A DNA stretch of 64,000 bases from an uncultured Oscillospiraceae bacterium (GTDB lineage: Bacteria; Bacillota; Clostridia; Oscillospirales; Acutalibacteraceae), in NCBI GenBank assembly GCA_948471095.1, contig CAOKRG010000003.1, positions 1 to 64,000 on the forward strand. The letters run 5' to 3'. Position numbers and translations under genes: made by a program. Position 1 is the first letter of the stretch. Every line of letters starts with the position of its first letter. Below the pieces are notes generated by a model that was not told the origin of the DNA, ran no database searches, and worked only from the letters and a program-made list of their open reading frames with translations. Shown in pieces: positions 7,453 through 16,050 of the stretch.

Positions 7453-8446
7453 ATGGCTACCCTGAAAGATGTGGCGGCCAAGGTCGGCGTGTCGGTCACT
7501 ACGGTGTCCAGAGTGCTGAACAACCGGGGAGCGATCAGCGAAAAGACCAGGGAGAAGGTGTTCCAGGCCATGAAGGAGCTGGACTATTTTCCCAATGAGA
7601 TGGCCCGTTCCCTGTCAAATCGGAACAGCTACCTGCTGGGGCTCATCGTCCCGTATATATACCACCCCTTCTTTTCACTGCTTACCGACGCGGTAGAGCT
7701 GGCCTGCCGCCGGGAGGGCTATAAGCTGCTGCTCTGCGCTTCCGGCAATTCGGCCCAGCGGGAAAAGGAGCATTTTTCCATGCTGCGGGCCAACAATGTG
7801 GCGGGGGTGCTGGTGTGCAGCCGTCTGGAGGACGCGACCGACTACTTGAAAGCGGACTTCCCCCTGGTGAGCATTGAGCGCACCATTGCGGACATCCCTT
7901 CGGTTTCCTGCGACAACTATAAGGGGCGGCACGCTGGCGGCCCAGGAATTGGCTGCCAGCGGGTGCCGCCACGTGCTGCTGCTCGGCAACCGGGTAAAAA
8001 AGTATATGCCGGCCTATCTGCGCTACCAAGGCTTTGAGGAGGAGTGCGTCAGGCTGAAGCTGGCGCTTCGGAAGTACCACCTTGGAGAGGAGGACCTTTT
8101 CGCCGAGGGCCTGCAGGATAATTTGGCGGCGGTGTTCGAGGAGGATCCGCTTTTGGACGGGGTCTTTGCCACCAGCGACGTGCTTGCGGCCCGGCTGATC
8201 ACCAGCTTGGCCAACCTTCCGAGGAAGCCGGAGCGCCTGGCCGTGGTGGGCTTCGACGGGGTGAATGTCTCGGAGTATTGCAACATAAGCACGGTGGTGC
8301 AGCCCATTACCCAGATGGGGGCCTTCGCGGTGAACAATCTGATCCGGCGGATCAACGGCGAGATGGTGCCGGACCGCACCGTGCTGCCGGTCAGTTTTCT
8401 GCGCCGTGCCAGCTCCGGGCCGGGAGCCAACGTGGCGGGCCGCTGA
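7453..8446 (+). pseudogene. LacI-family regulator with one frameshift
   Basis: The N-terminal helix-turn-helix is intact (MATLKDVAAKVGVSVTTVSR, with hinge helix NEMARSLSNR), followed by a periplasmic-binding-protein-like sensor domain. Translation leaves frame at the GGGG run at 7923-7926. Removing one G restores the family-typical sequence DNYKGGTLAAQELAASG and gives one continuous ~330-residue protein ending at 8446 with DVLAARL and VVGFDGV in place. As read, the protein stops at 8037 without most of the sensor domain. This is either a real inactivating mutation or a homopolymer sequencing error. Intact, it would be expected to repress the adjacent sugar operon from sites at 8529 and 8679. 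Confidence 0.85.
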
Positions 8447-8469
8447 GACGCAACAGGAAGGAATCAACC

Positions 8470-8502
8470 AAAGCAGGAGAGCCCCGGCTTTCCTGCTTTT
8501 TC
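8470..8502 (+). terminator. Terminator of the LacI-family gene
   Basis: AAGCAGGA pairs with TCCTGCTT around a GC-rich loop and runs into TTTTT. Confidence 0.75.
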
Positions 8503-8528
8503 GTTTGCGCGGGCACGGCGGCCTAGAC

Positions 8529-8543
8529 AATCGATTGCGTTAA
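8529..8543. promoter_or_regulatory. Putative LacI-family operator 1
   Basis: AATCGATTGCGTTAA contains most of the perfect palindrome CAATCGATTG (8528-8537) and closely matches site 2 at 8679. It lies about 100 nt upstream of the transporter promoter. Confidence 0.55.
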
Positions 8544-8631
8544 TCCCGGCCTAAAAACCGGAAACATGGGGCTTTATAGGATAATATGGAGAATTTTGAA
8601 AGAAAAAATTTAAAAATTAGCCAAAAAACCA

Positions 8632-8660
8632 TTGACTTTCTTCGCAAAGCGTACTATAAT
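8632..8660 (+). promoter_or_regulatory. Promoter of the sugar-import operon
   Basis: -35 TTGACT (8632-8637) and -10 TATAAT (8655-8660), spacer 17 nt. The leader to the first start codon is about 150 nt and unusually structured. Confidence 0.82.
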
Positions 8661-8678
8661 GTCCACATCGGACAAGTT

Positions 8679-8693
8679 AATCGGTTGCGTAAA
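8679..8693. promoter_or_regulatory. Putative LacI-family operator 2
   Basis: AATCGGTTGCGTAAA sits about 20 nt downstream of the -10 box inside a longer dyad, CAAGTT...AACTTG. The two similar sites around one promoter suit a LacI-type repressor blocking initiation. Confidence 0.6.
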
Positions 8694-8707
8694 CTTGCCG
8701 AAAGAGC

Positions 8708-8752
8708 AGCGGGAATATTCCCGCTGTGCATTATCCCCCGGGATAATGCACA
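8708..8752 (+). promoter_or_regulatory. Two tandem perfect palindromes in the transporter leader
   Basis: AGCGGGAATATTCCCGCT (8708-8725) is an 18-nt perfect palindrome. It abuts arms TGTGCATTATCCC (8725-8737) and GGGATAATGCACA (8740-8752). In RNA they give one or two strong hairpins about 65 nt before the start codon. Possible roles are mRNA stabilisation, attenuation or a protein site. Confidence 0.6.
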
Positions 8753-8816
8753 ATCCAAAGCCTGGCTGCGATCCGTATTCCCCAGGCGAAAATTACTTAG
8801 GAGGTAGATTTTAGAA

Positions 8817-10376
8817 ATGGCGAAGAAAATCACAGCGGTACTGCTGGCCCTCTGCCTGATCGTGACGGTCTTTGCGGCCTGCGGCGGCAATGAGGGCGGC
8901 AGCTCTTCACAGGCCGGGGGCAGCTCCAGCGAGGCTTCCAGCTCCGGTGGGGAAAGCAGCGGGGCGGAGAGCTCCGAGGCCAACGAGAACACCGGCGACG
9001 TGCCCACCATCTCCCTGATGGTCACCTGCGGCACCACCCCTGCCGACACCGCCGACGTCGAGGCGGCTCTCAGCGAGATCACCCGCGAGAAGATCGGCTG
9101 CAATGTGGAGCTCATCACCATTGAGATCGGCAACGCTTCCCAGCAGATGAACCTGCTGCTGGCCGGCGGCGACGACACCCTGGACGTGTTCTATGCCGGC
9201 ATCGGCACCAGCTTTGTGAACGTGGCCAGCCAGGGGCAGGCCATGGAGCTGGACAGCTTGATGGAGCCCTATGCCGAAGAGATGAAGAAGGCCCTGGGCG
9301 AGAACGTGTACGAGTCCGGCCGCATCAACGGCAAGCTGTACGGCATCGGCCGCCTGCTGGACCAGGCTTCCGTGCCCTGCTTCACCATCCGCGGCGACAT
9401 CGCCCAGGAGTTCGGCTATAAGAACGGCGACAAGATCAACCTGGAGAAGCTGACCAAGCTGTTCCAGGACGTGCACGACAAGTATCCCGACACCCCCATC
9501 ATCGGGCCCAACAACGGTAGCCCCAACATCGGCGACAGCCGGGTGGACTCCCTGGGCGACGGCAACAAGCTGGGCGTTCTGGGCAATATGGGCCAGGACG
9601 AGACGGTCATCAACTACTATGAGAGCGAGTACTATACCGAGCTGGTAAGCTACTTTAAGCAGTGGAAGGAAATGGGCGTTTATATGCCGGACCTGCTCAA
9701 CTCCACCGAGGCCCCCGTGGACTTCATCCCCACCGGAAAGTGCTTCGGCTGCTTCGCGGGCCACTTCAGCGCCGAGATGAACGGCATCTGGTCCACCAGC
9801 AACTTCGGCGTCGACTGCGCCTCCCTGCAGATCTATGACGACACGGTGGCGGTTACCCCCGGCGCTTACGGCTGCATCAATCCGGCCACGAAGAACCCGG
9901 AGATGGCCGCTGGGCTGCTGCACCTGCTGTCTACCAACGCGGATGTGGAGAATCTGCTGATCAACGGCATCGAGGGCCAGCATTATCAGGTGCTGGACGA
10001 CGGCTCCGCCACGTACCTGGAGGGCCAGGACATCACCAGCGTGGGCTGGTGCCTGGGCTACTCCTGGGCCAACCAGAACTCCACCCTCTCCATTCCCTTC
10101 GACTATCCCGCCGACTACTTTGACCAGCTGCTGGCCGCCAACGCGGCTGCCAAGCAGTCCAAGGCCTTTGGCTGCCAGTTCGACCTGACCGGCGTTTCCG
10201 ACGCGGTTTCCGCCTGCACCAATGTGGTCAACCAGTACGCCAATCCTCTGGCCGCGGGCTCTGTGGAGGACTTTGACGCGACCCTCAAGAAGTTCCAGGA
10301 GGACCTGAAGGCCGCCGGCATCGATGAGATCATCGCCGCCCGCCAGGAGCAGCTGGACGCTTTCCTGGGCAAGTAA
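8817..10376 (+). CDS. Sugar ABC transporter substrate-binding lipoprotein
   Basis: The protein has 519 residues. It has a lipoprotein signal peptide with lipobox VFAAC (lipidated C22) and a Ser/Gly/Glu-rich tether to about residue 60. The rest resembles family 1 extracellular solute-binding proteins of the LplA/YtcQ type that feed oligosaccharide importers. A ribosome binding site GGAGG lies 10-14 nt upstream. Two LplB/LplC-type permeases follow; no ATPase is present, as usual for this family, which shares an MsmX-type ATPase encoded elsewhere. Downstream enzymes point to a fructose-containing oligosaccharide. Confidence 0.9.
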   Translation: MAKKITAVLLALCLIVTVFAACGGNEGGSSSQAGGSSSEASSSGGESSGAESSEANENTGDVPTISLMVTCGTTPADTADVEAALSEITREKIGCNVELITIEIGNASQQMNLLLAGGDDTLDVFYAGIGTSFVNVASQGQAMELDSLMEPYAEEMKKALGENVYESGRINGKLYGIGRLLDQASVPCFTIRGDIAQEFGYKNGDKINLEKLTKLFQDVHDKYPDTPIIGPNNGSPNIGDSRVDSLGDGNKLGVLGNMGQDETVINYYESEYYTELVSYFKQWKEMGVYMPDLLNSTEAPVDFIPTGKCFGCFAGHFSAEMNGIWSTSNFGVDCASLQIYDDTVAVTPGAYGCINPATKNPEMAAGLLHLLSTNADVENLLINGIEGQHYQVLDDGSATYLEGQDITSVGWCLGYSWANQNSTLSIPFDYPADYFDQLLAANAAAKQSKAFGCQFDLTGVSDAVSACTNVVNQYANPLAAGSVEDFDATLKKFQEDLKAAGIDEIIAARQEQLDAFLGK

Positions 10377-10408
10377 TCACCTACCTGTATTAGGAATAGA
10401 CTCTGTGA

Positions 10409-10440
10409 GATAGGCAGATAAAGGGATTTATCTGCCTATC
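10409..10440 (+). other. Intercistronic stem-loop after the binding-protein gene
   Basis: GATAGGCAGATAAA and TTTATCTGCCTATC form 14 perfect pairs around GGGA. No T tract follows. Such hairpins between binding-protein and permease genes usually protect the upstream mRNA, so that the binding protein is made in excess. Confidence 0.8.
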
Positions 10441-10497
10441 CCCATAATATCGCCCGGTGCCTGTTTCTCCGGGCCAAGAAAGGAACCGTGAATCCAA

Positions 10498-11448
10498 ATG
10501 GCAAAGCAAGCCCCTGCCAACGCCCTGAAAACGGCGCCCAAAAAGCAAGGCGGTTTCGCGAAATGGCTGCCCCTGTACGTGCTGATGATCCCGGGCCTTG
10601 CCTATCTTGTTATCAACAACTACCTGCCCATGTTCGGGCTGACCTTCGCGTTTAAGAAGATCAACTATAATGTGGGCGTGTTCAATAGTCCGTGGTGCGG
10701 CCTGGATAATTTTGGCTTCCTGTTTAAAACCAAGGACGCGTTTATTATCTTCCGCAATACGATCTGCTACAACCTGGTCTTTATTCTGCTGGGCAATGTG
10801 CTGGCCATTGTCATTGCCATTATGCTCGAGCAGATCCGCACGAAGGCCCTCAAGGTCTACCAGACCTGCATTTTGATCCCTTATCTGCTGTCCATCACGG
10901 TCGTCAGCTACCTGGCCTTTGCTTTTCTAAGCACCGACAACGGCTTCATTAACAACTCCATTTTGGCTCCGCTGGGCGTCGAACCCATCAGCTGGTATTC
11001 CACGCCCAAATATTGGCCGTTTATCCTGGTCTTCATCAACCTGTGGAAGGGCTTCGGGTACTCCTCCATCCTGTATTTTGCCACGCTTATCGGGGTGGAC
11101 GGCTCCTATTACGAGGCGGCGGTAATCGACGGGGCCTCTACCTGGCAGCAGATCAAGTACGTGACCCTGCCGTGCCTGAAGACCACCATCATCACGTTGG
11201 TGATCATGGCGATCGGCCGCATGTTCTATTCGGACTTTGGCCTGTTTTACCAGGTGCCCATGAACAACGGCATGCTCTTTGACGTGACGAACACCATTGA
11301 CACCTATGTTTACCGCGGGCTGCTGCAGCTCAACGACGTGGGGCGGTCCTCCGCCGCGGGCTTCCTGCAGTCCCTGCTGGGCTTCACCCTGGTGATGATC
11401 ACCAATGTCATCACCCGCAAGGTGGACCCGGACAGCGCGCTATTCTAA
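10498..11448 (+). CDS. Sugar ABC transporter permease, LplB type
   Basis: The protein has 316 residues with six predicted membrane helices and the inner-membrane EAA loop YYEAAVIDGASTWQQIKYVT, which docks the ATPase. It belongs to the LplB/YtcP/UgpA branch of MalF-like permeases. It lies between the binding-protein gene and a second permease gene and should form half of the heterodimeric channel. The ATG follows an AAGGAACC-type site. Confidence 0.9.
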   Translation: MAKQAPANALKTAPKKQGGFAKWLPLYVLMIPGLAYLVINNYLPMFGLTFAFKKINYNVGVFNSPWCGLDNFGFLFKTKDAFIIFRNTICYNLVFILLGNVLAIVIAIMLEQIRTKALKVYQTCILIPYLLSITVVSYLAFAFLSTDNGFINNSILAPLGVEPISWYSTPKYWPFILVFINLWKGFGYSSILYFATLIGVDGSYYEAAVIDGASTWQQIKYVTLPCLKTTIITLVIMAIGRMFYSDFGLFYQVPMNNGMLFDVTNTIDTYVYRGLLQLNDVGRSSAAGFLQSLLGFTLVMITNVITRKVDPDSALF

Positions 11449-11470
11449 GAGGAAAGGGATGAAAAAGTAA

Positions 11471-12364
11471 ATGATCACTTCAAGTAAAGCTGCCAAGATT
11501 ATACCCAACGTCGTATTGGTCATTCTGACGCTGCTGTGCGTGATTCCCCTGCTTTTGCTGCTGATGGCCTCCATTACGGACGAGCAGACGCTGACCATGA
11601 ACGGCTACTCCTTTTTCCCCGCCAAGTTCAGCGCGGCCTCCTATCAGTATATCTTCAAGGCGAGCCAGACCGTGTTCCGCGCCTATGGCGTAACCTTTTT
11701 CGTCACGATTATAGGCACTGCCTGCAACGTGCTTATGACGGTGCTCCTGGCTTACCCACTGGCCCGGCCCGGCCTGCCCGCCCGCAATGTGATCGCCTTC
11801 CTGGTGTTTTTCACAATGCTCTTCAACGGCGGCCTGGTGCCCACCTACATCATGTACTCCCAGGTGTTCCACATCCGGGACACCATCTTTGCCCTGCTGA
11901 TACCGACCTTCCTGATGAGCCCCTTTAATGTCATCCTTATGCGCAACTACTTTAAGACAAACATCCCGGACGCCATTATCGAGGCCGCAAAGCTGGACGG
12001 GGCCAGCGAGTTAAAGACGCTCATCGAGGTAGTGCTGCCCATGTCCACGCCAATCATCGGCACGGTGGGCCTGATGGCGGGCCTTGCCTATTGGAACGAC
12101 TGGACCAACGGCCTCTATTATATCGTCAAGCGCACGGATTTGTACAGCATTCAAAACGTGCTCACCAATATGCTCAACAATATCCAGTTCCTGAAATCCT
12201 CCGCCCAGCAGCTGCAGGGCGTGAACCTGGAAATGGGCGCGATCCCAAGCGTGGGCGTACGCATGGCGATCGCCGTGGTGGCGGTTATCCCCGTTATGGT
12301 GGTGTACCCGTTCATCCAGAAATCCTTCGTAAAGGGCATCGTCATCGGCGGTGTAAAGGGCTAA
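11471..12364 (+). CDS. Sugar ABC transporter permease, LplC type
   Basis: The protein has 297 residues and is MalG-like with about six membrane helices. The EAA loop reads IIEAAKLDGASELKTLIEVV. The C-terminus KGIVIGGVKG is typical of LplC/YesQ-type permeases. It begins 22 nt after the partner permease. A strong GC hairpin (GGCGGGGC 12419-12426 with GCCCCGCC 12440-12447) without a T tract follows in the spacer before the esterase gene. Confidence 0.9.
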   Translation: MITSSKAAKIIPNVVLVILTLLCVIPLLLLLMASITDEQTLTMNGYSFFPAKFSAASYQYIFKASQTVFRAYGVTFFVTIIGTACNVLMTVLLAYPLARPGLPARNVIAFLVFFTMLFNGGLVPTYIMYSQVFHIRDTIFALLIPTFLMSPFNVILMRNYFKTNIPDAIIEAAKLDGASELKTLIEVVLPMSTPIIGTVGLMAGLAYWNDWTNGLYYIVKRTDLYSIQNVLTNMLNNIQFLKSSAQQLQGVNLEMGAIPSVGVRMAIAVVAVIPVMVVYPFIQKSFVKGIVIGGVKG

Positions 12365-12492
12365 GGCCTTATAACCGGTGGAGCGCGGGGCTTGATTTCA
12401 CCGGCGCGGGCGCAAAATGGCGGGGCGCGCCTTCGGGCGGCCCCGCCGTCCTATATCGGGAAATCGAGCTATCTGTAGAAAAGGAGGCCGTT

Positions 12493-13272
12493 ATGGCTAG
12501 AATTCAATGCAATCTTTTTTCATACTCCCTGGGGCACGGGGTGGATATCGAGGTGACGCTGCCTTCGTTTACCTCCTGTAATATGGAGGGGGAGCATACC
12601 CATAGGCTGCCCGGCAAATTCCCGGTCCTTTATCTGCTCCATGGCCACGGCAACGACTATGCCGTGTGGCACCGGTATACCAGTGTGGACCGGTACGCCG
12701 AAGAGGGCCGGATCGCGGTGGTGACCTTTTCGGTAGGGAACGTGCCGTATGACAACGCCCCCGGCGGGAACAATTTCTACGACTTTTTGGAAAAGGAGCT
12801 GCCGGAGTTTGTGGAAAATTATTTCCCGATTTCCGATAAGCCGGAGGAACGGTACATCGCGGGGCTTTCCATGGGCGGCTACGGCGCGCTGCTCCACGGC
12901 CTGGAAAACCCGGAGCGCTACAGCGCCATAGGGGCCTTCTCCCCGGCCGTCTTTACCGGGGAGCAGATCAAGGACCGGGCGAAGTCCAGGGGGATAGAGA
13001 TGAGGGATCTGTACGCCGTCACGGAGAAGGCGGCGGCCGGGGGAAAGACGCCGGATCTGTTCCTGTGCGTTGGGGACAAGGACTTCCTGTACGAGGCTGT
13101 GACAAAGTACCATGGCTTCCTGGAAACGGTCTGGAAGGGCGCCCGGCTGCGTTATGACGACATACCCGGCTATGGGCATGAGTTTGCCATCTGGGACATG
13201 GAGATACAGAGCTTCCTGGAGTGGATCAAGCGGGAGGACGTGTTCAAGCGGCTGGGGCCCAATAAGGTATAA
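12493..13272 (+). CDS. CE1-type carbohydrate esterase, single domain
   Basis: The protein has 259 residues and is an alpha/beta-hydrolase of the esterase-D/FrmB-like family. It has YLLHGHGND near residue 53, nucleophile elbow GLSMGGYGA with S126, and a probable catalytic H229 in GYGHEF. The ATG is fixed by AAGGAGG five nucleotides upstream. No signal peptide is visible. Its place after the importer genes suggests deacylation of an imported sugar. It differs from the esterase at 5551 in lacking the Ig-like domain, so the two may act on different acyl positions. Confidence 0.82.
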   Translation: MARIQCNLFSYSLGHGVDIEVTLPSFTSCNMEGEHTHRLPGKFPVLYLLHGHGNDYAVWHRYTSVDRYAEEGRIAVVTFSVGNVPYDNAPGGNNFYDFLEKELPEFVENYFPISDKPEERYIAGLSMGGYGALLHGLENPERYSAIGAFSPAVFTGEQIKDRAKSRGIEMRDLYAVTEKAAAGGKTPDLFLCVGDKDFLYEAVTKYHGFLETVWKGARLRYDDIPGYGHEFAIWDMEIQSFLEWIKREDVFKRLGPNKV

Positions 13273-13287
13273 TATTACCTCAGAAGT

Positions 13288-13434
13288 TAGTAGGAAAATA
13301 CTGCGCGGTCCAGGTGCGTTAGGCACCTGGTGGGGTTCTTAGGGGCAAAGCCCCTAAGCCGCCGGAGGCCATAACATACTTAAACAGGCCGTAGGCCTTA
13401 TCGGGACGCAGTCCCGACTCGAAATTTCCTACTA
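13288..13434. repeat. Modular hairpin repeat with terminal inverted repeats, copy 2
   Basis: This 147-bp block is bounded by TAGTAGGAAA (from 13288) and TTTCCTACTA (to 13434). Inside are GCGGTCCAGGTGC-gttag-GCACCTGG, TTCTTAGGGG/CCCCTAAG followed by CCGCCGGAGG, GGCCGTAGGCC, and CGGGAC/GTCCCG. This is the simplest copy of the family and looks like a MITE-sized unit. Confidence 0.72.
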
Positions 13435-13483
13435 TTTGGTGGAGGAATAATAATAAAGCTTATTCATAACGGAGGAAACGAGA

Positions 13484-14989
13484 ATGCGTAAGGAATTTGA
13501 GCGTGTAACCCCGGAATCCGTAGGGATTCCCAGCGGGGCGGTCGGACGGCTGCTGGACCAGCTGGAGAGCGGCTTTACCGAGCCTCACGGCCTGATGATC
13601 ATGCGGCACGGCAAGGTGTGCGCCGAAGGCTGGTGGACGCCGTACGCGCCCGGGCTGCGGCACGGGCTGCAGTCCCTGTCAAAGACCTATTCCGCCACGG
13701 CGGTGGGCATTGCCTATACGGAGGGGCTCCTGAAGCTGGAGGACCGGCTTATTGATCTGTTCCCGGACCAATCCCCCCGGGAGCCCAGCGACAACTTGAA
13801 AAAACTGACGGTCCGGGACGTCCTCTGCATGGGCTGCGGGATGGAGGAGATGCCCGCCCCCAGCAAGGACTGGATCCGGGAATTCCTGGCCACGCCCGTG
13901 GTCCACGAGCCGGGCTCCGCCTACATGTATAACAGCGTGGGCTCAACCATGCTCTGCGCCATCGTACGAAAGCTGACCGGTATGAGCGTCCATGAATACC
14001 TGACCCCGCGGCTGTACGAAAAGATCGGCATCGACCCCGAGAACGTGGGCTATATGCATATGCCCGATGGAACCGAGGTGGGCGGCGGCGGGTTCTACAC
14101 CACCACGGAGGATAATCTGCGCCTGATGAAGCTTTACGCGGACGGCGGCGTGTGGGATGGGCAGCGGATATTGGCGGAGGACTATGTAAAGAAAGCCACC
14201 AGCCTGCAAAACGAGTCCGCCACGGAGGCCAAGGGGAATCCCGAGGCCAAGGACAACTTTGTGGGGTATGGCTTCCAGATCTGGATGTGCAGGCCGAAGG
14301 GGGTCTACCGTGCCGACGGAGCCATGGGGCAGTTCTCCATTGTGGCGCCGGACAAGGACATGGTCATTTCCATCAACGAGACAGCCACCGGCGCGCACTG
14401 GGCGCAGCACAGCTTGGACGTGATATGGGAATTTTTGGACGCCATACCTGGGGATCCGGCGCTGCCGGAGGACCCGGAGGCCAGCGGGCGGCTTCGCCGG
14501 CGCATGGAGGCCCTGGCCTTGCCCGCGCCGCGGTTTGCGCCCCACAGCCCCAAGGAGGGCGAAATATCCGAAAAGCGCTATAAGGTGGAGAGCGGAAGCC
14601 TTACATGGAACCAGAACTCCGTAAACTGGATGAGCGGCTGGGCCGGCCCGGGGGGGTTCGCGGACTTTTCGTTCCGGTTTATGCCGGGCAGCTGTACGCT
14701 GCGCTATACCCAGGACGGCGGGGAGAGGGCCGTGGAGATCGGGACCGACGGCCTGCGGCGCTTGAACCGGGTTCAGGAGGCGGGCTCGCCCCTTAGCAAG
14801 CTGTGCCTGCACGGCTGGTGGAGCGGGGCGGAGACCTTCACCGTGGCGGCGCGCTGGATAGAGACCTGTTTTGAGGACCTATACCACTTTACGTTTGCCG
14901 GGGACGAAGTCCGCGTGAGCCGGGAGGCCTCCATAGGCGGCTTTGGACCTGCCGGACAGGGGGAGCCCGTTATAGCCAGAAGGGCCTGA
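13484..14989 (+). CDS. Beta-lactamase-fold serine hydrolase (class C family)
   Basis: The protein has 501 residues. Motifs are SxxK as S64-L-S-K67 and a YNS triad starting at Y149 within MYNSVG. These place it with class C beta-lactamase-like esterases and D-Ala-D-Ala peptidases. The catalytic domain runs to about residue 330; the C-terminal ~150 residues form a lipocalin-like beta-rich region seen in some members. No signal peptide is visible, so an intracellular esterase role fits better than cell-wall work or antibiotic resistance. It lies in the sugar operon with two CE1-type esterases, which supports deacylation. Substrate unknown. Confidence 0.75.
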   Translation: MRKEFERVTPESVGIPSGAVGRLLDQLESGFTEPHGLMIMRHGKVCAEGWWTPYAPGLRHGLQSLSKTYSATAVGIAYTEGLLKLEDRLIDLFPDQSPREPSDNLKKLTVRDVLCMGCGMEEMPAPSKDWIREFLATPVVHEPGSAYMYNSVGSTMLCAIVRKLTGMSVHEYLTPRLYEKIGIDPENVGYMHMPDGTEVGGGGFYTTTEDNLRLMKLYADGGVWDGQRILAEDYVKKATSLQNESATEAKGNPEAKDNFVGYGFQIWMCRPKGVYRADGAMGQFSIVAPDKDMVISINETATGAHWAQHSLDVIWEFLDAIPGDPALPEDPEASGRLRRRMEALALPAPRFAPHSPKEGEISEKRYKVESGSLTWNQNSVNWMSGWAGPGGFADFSFRFMPGSCTLRYTQDGGERAVEIGTDGLRRLNRVQEAGSPLSKLCLHGWWSGAETFTVAARWIETCFEDLYHFTFAGDEVRVSREASIGGFGPAGQGEPVIARRA

Positions 14990-15090
14990 GAGCGTTTTGA
15001 GCGGGGCCGCTTTATGCCATTCCGCCTTGCAATATGGGGCAGAATGTGATAAACTTATGTTAAATGCAAACAGATCAAGGAGAGTTGCTT

Positions 15091-16050
15091 ATGTTAAAGG
15101 ATATTTTGGAAAAGCTGGAAGGGGCCTGCGCGAATTGGACGCCGCCAGAGGCGCCCGATGATATCCCGCAAGGGGATATGCCCGGCGACGGCGTGTGGAT
15201 CGGCCCCCAGTCCATGGCGAAAGCCCGGGCGGCTTTTCAAGTCCTGCTGCCCATGCTGAAAGAAGCCCTGAAAGGAAACGGGAAGGCCGTCGTATCCGTA
15301 AGCGGCGGAAGCGGGACCGGGAAAACCTGCGTGGCCGCGCTGGTGGCATACTATTTGAACCAGCTGGGGGTGCCGGCCTATACGCTGTCCGGGGACAATT
15401 ACCCGAAGAGGATGCCCGAGCTGAACGACGCCGAGCGCGCGAGGATATTCCGGCTTGCGGGGGTAAGGGGGATGCTTGCCGCCGGATGCTATAACGGGGA
15501 AAACGCCCGGACGCTGAAAAGACTCCAGGAGGAGGACCTGGACTCCGATCCCGCCCAGACAGGGGCGCACCCTTGGCTGGCGGCATACCAGGCCGCCGGC
15601 CGGGAAGAGCTGAGCCGCTACCTGGGCACGGCGGAGGAGCAGGAATATGACCAGCTGGAAAACGTCCTGACGCAATTCAAGGCGGGCCGGGAGAAAATCT
15701 GGCTCAAACGCATGGGCCGGGAGGACACGGCCCTATGGTATGAGGAAAAGGATTTTTCCGGCGTTTCGGTCCTGCTATTGGAATGGACCCACGGCAACAG
15801 CGGTCTGTTCGCGGGGGTGGATATCCCCATCTTCCTATACAATACCCCCGCGGAAACCCGCGAGTACCGGCTGGCCAGGGGAAGGGACTCCAATGCGGAC
15901 ACCGCCTTTATCACAATGGTCATCGAGCTGGAGCAGGCCAAGCTGGAAGCCCGCGCGCAGGCGGCAAAAATCATTGTGTCAAAGGGCGCGGAGATCCTTT
16001 CCCGTGAAGAGTGCATGGCCCGGATCGAGGCCGGGCGGAGGGGCGAATGA
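15091..16050 (+). CDS. P-loop kinase of the uridine kinase/phosphoribulokinase type
   Basis: The protein has 319 residues. A Walker A loop GGSGTGKT spans residues 72-79, followed by SGDNYPKRMP, reminiscent of the acceptor-site DNYY/DDFY region of uridine kinases. Later LLEWTHGNSG resembles the strand-3 region of the fold. About 60 residues precede the P-loop. The ATG at 15091 follows AAGGAGAG. The downstream sucrose-phosphorylase-type gene overlaps by ATGA, so the two are translationally coupled. In this context a sugar, such as fructose, is a more likely acceptor than uridine. That is inference; the substrate cannot be read from the sequence. Confidence 0.6.
   Translation: MLKDILEKLEGACANWTPPEAPDDIPQGDMPGDGVWIGPQSMAKARAAFQVLLPMLKEALKGNGKAVVSVSGGSGTGKTCVAALVAYYLNQLGVPAYTLSGDNYPKRMPELNDAERARIFRLAGVRGMLAAGCYNGENARTLKRLQEEDLDSDPAQTGAHPWLAAYQAAGREELSRYLGTAEEQEYDQLENVLTQFKAGREKIWLKRMGREDTALWYEEKDFSGVSVLLLEWTHGNSGLFAGVDIPIFLYNTPAETREYRLARGRDSNADTAFITMVIELEQAKLEARAQAAKIIVSKGAEILSREECMARIEAGRRGE

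Noticed and set aside
13484..14989. True beta-lactamase
   Set aside because: No signal peptide, location in a sugar operon and a YNS rather than YxN motif fit an esterase better.
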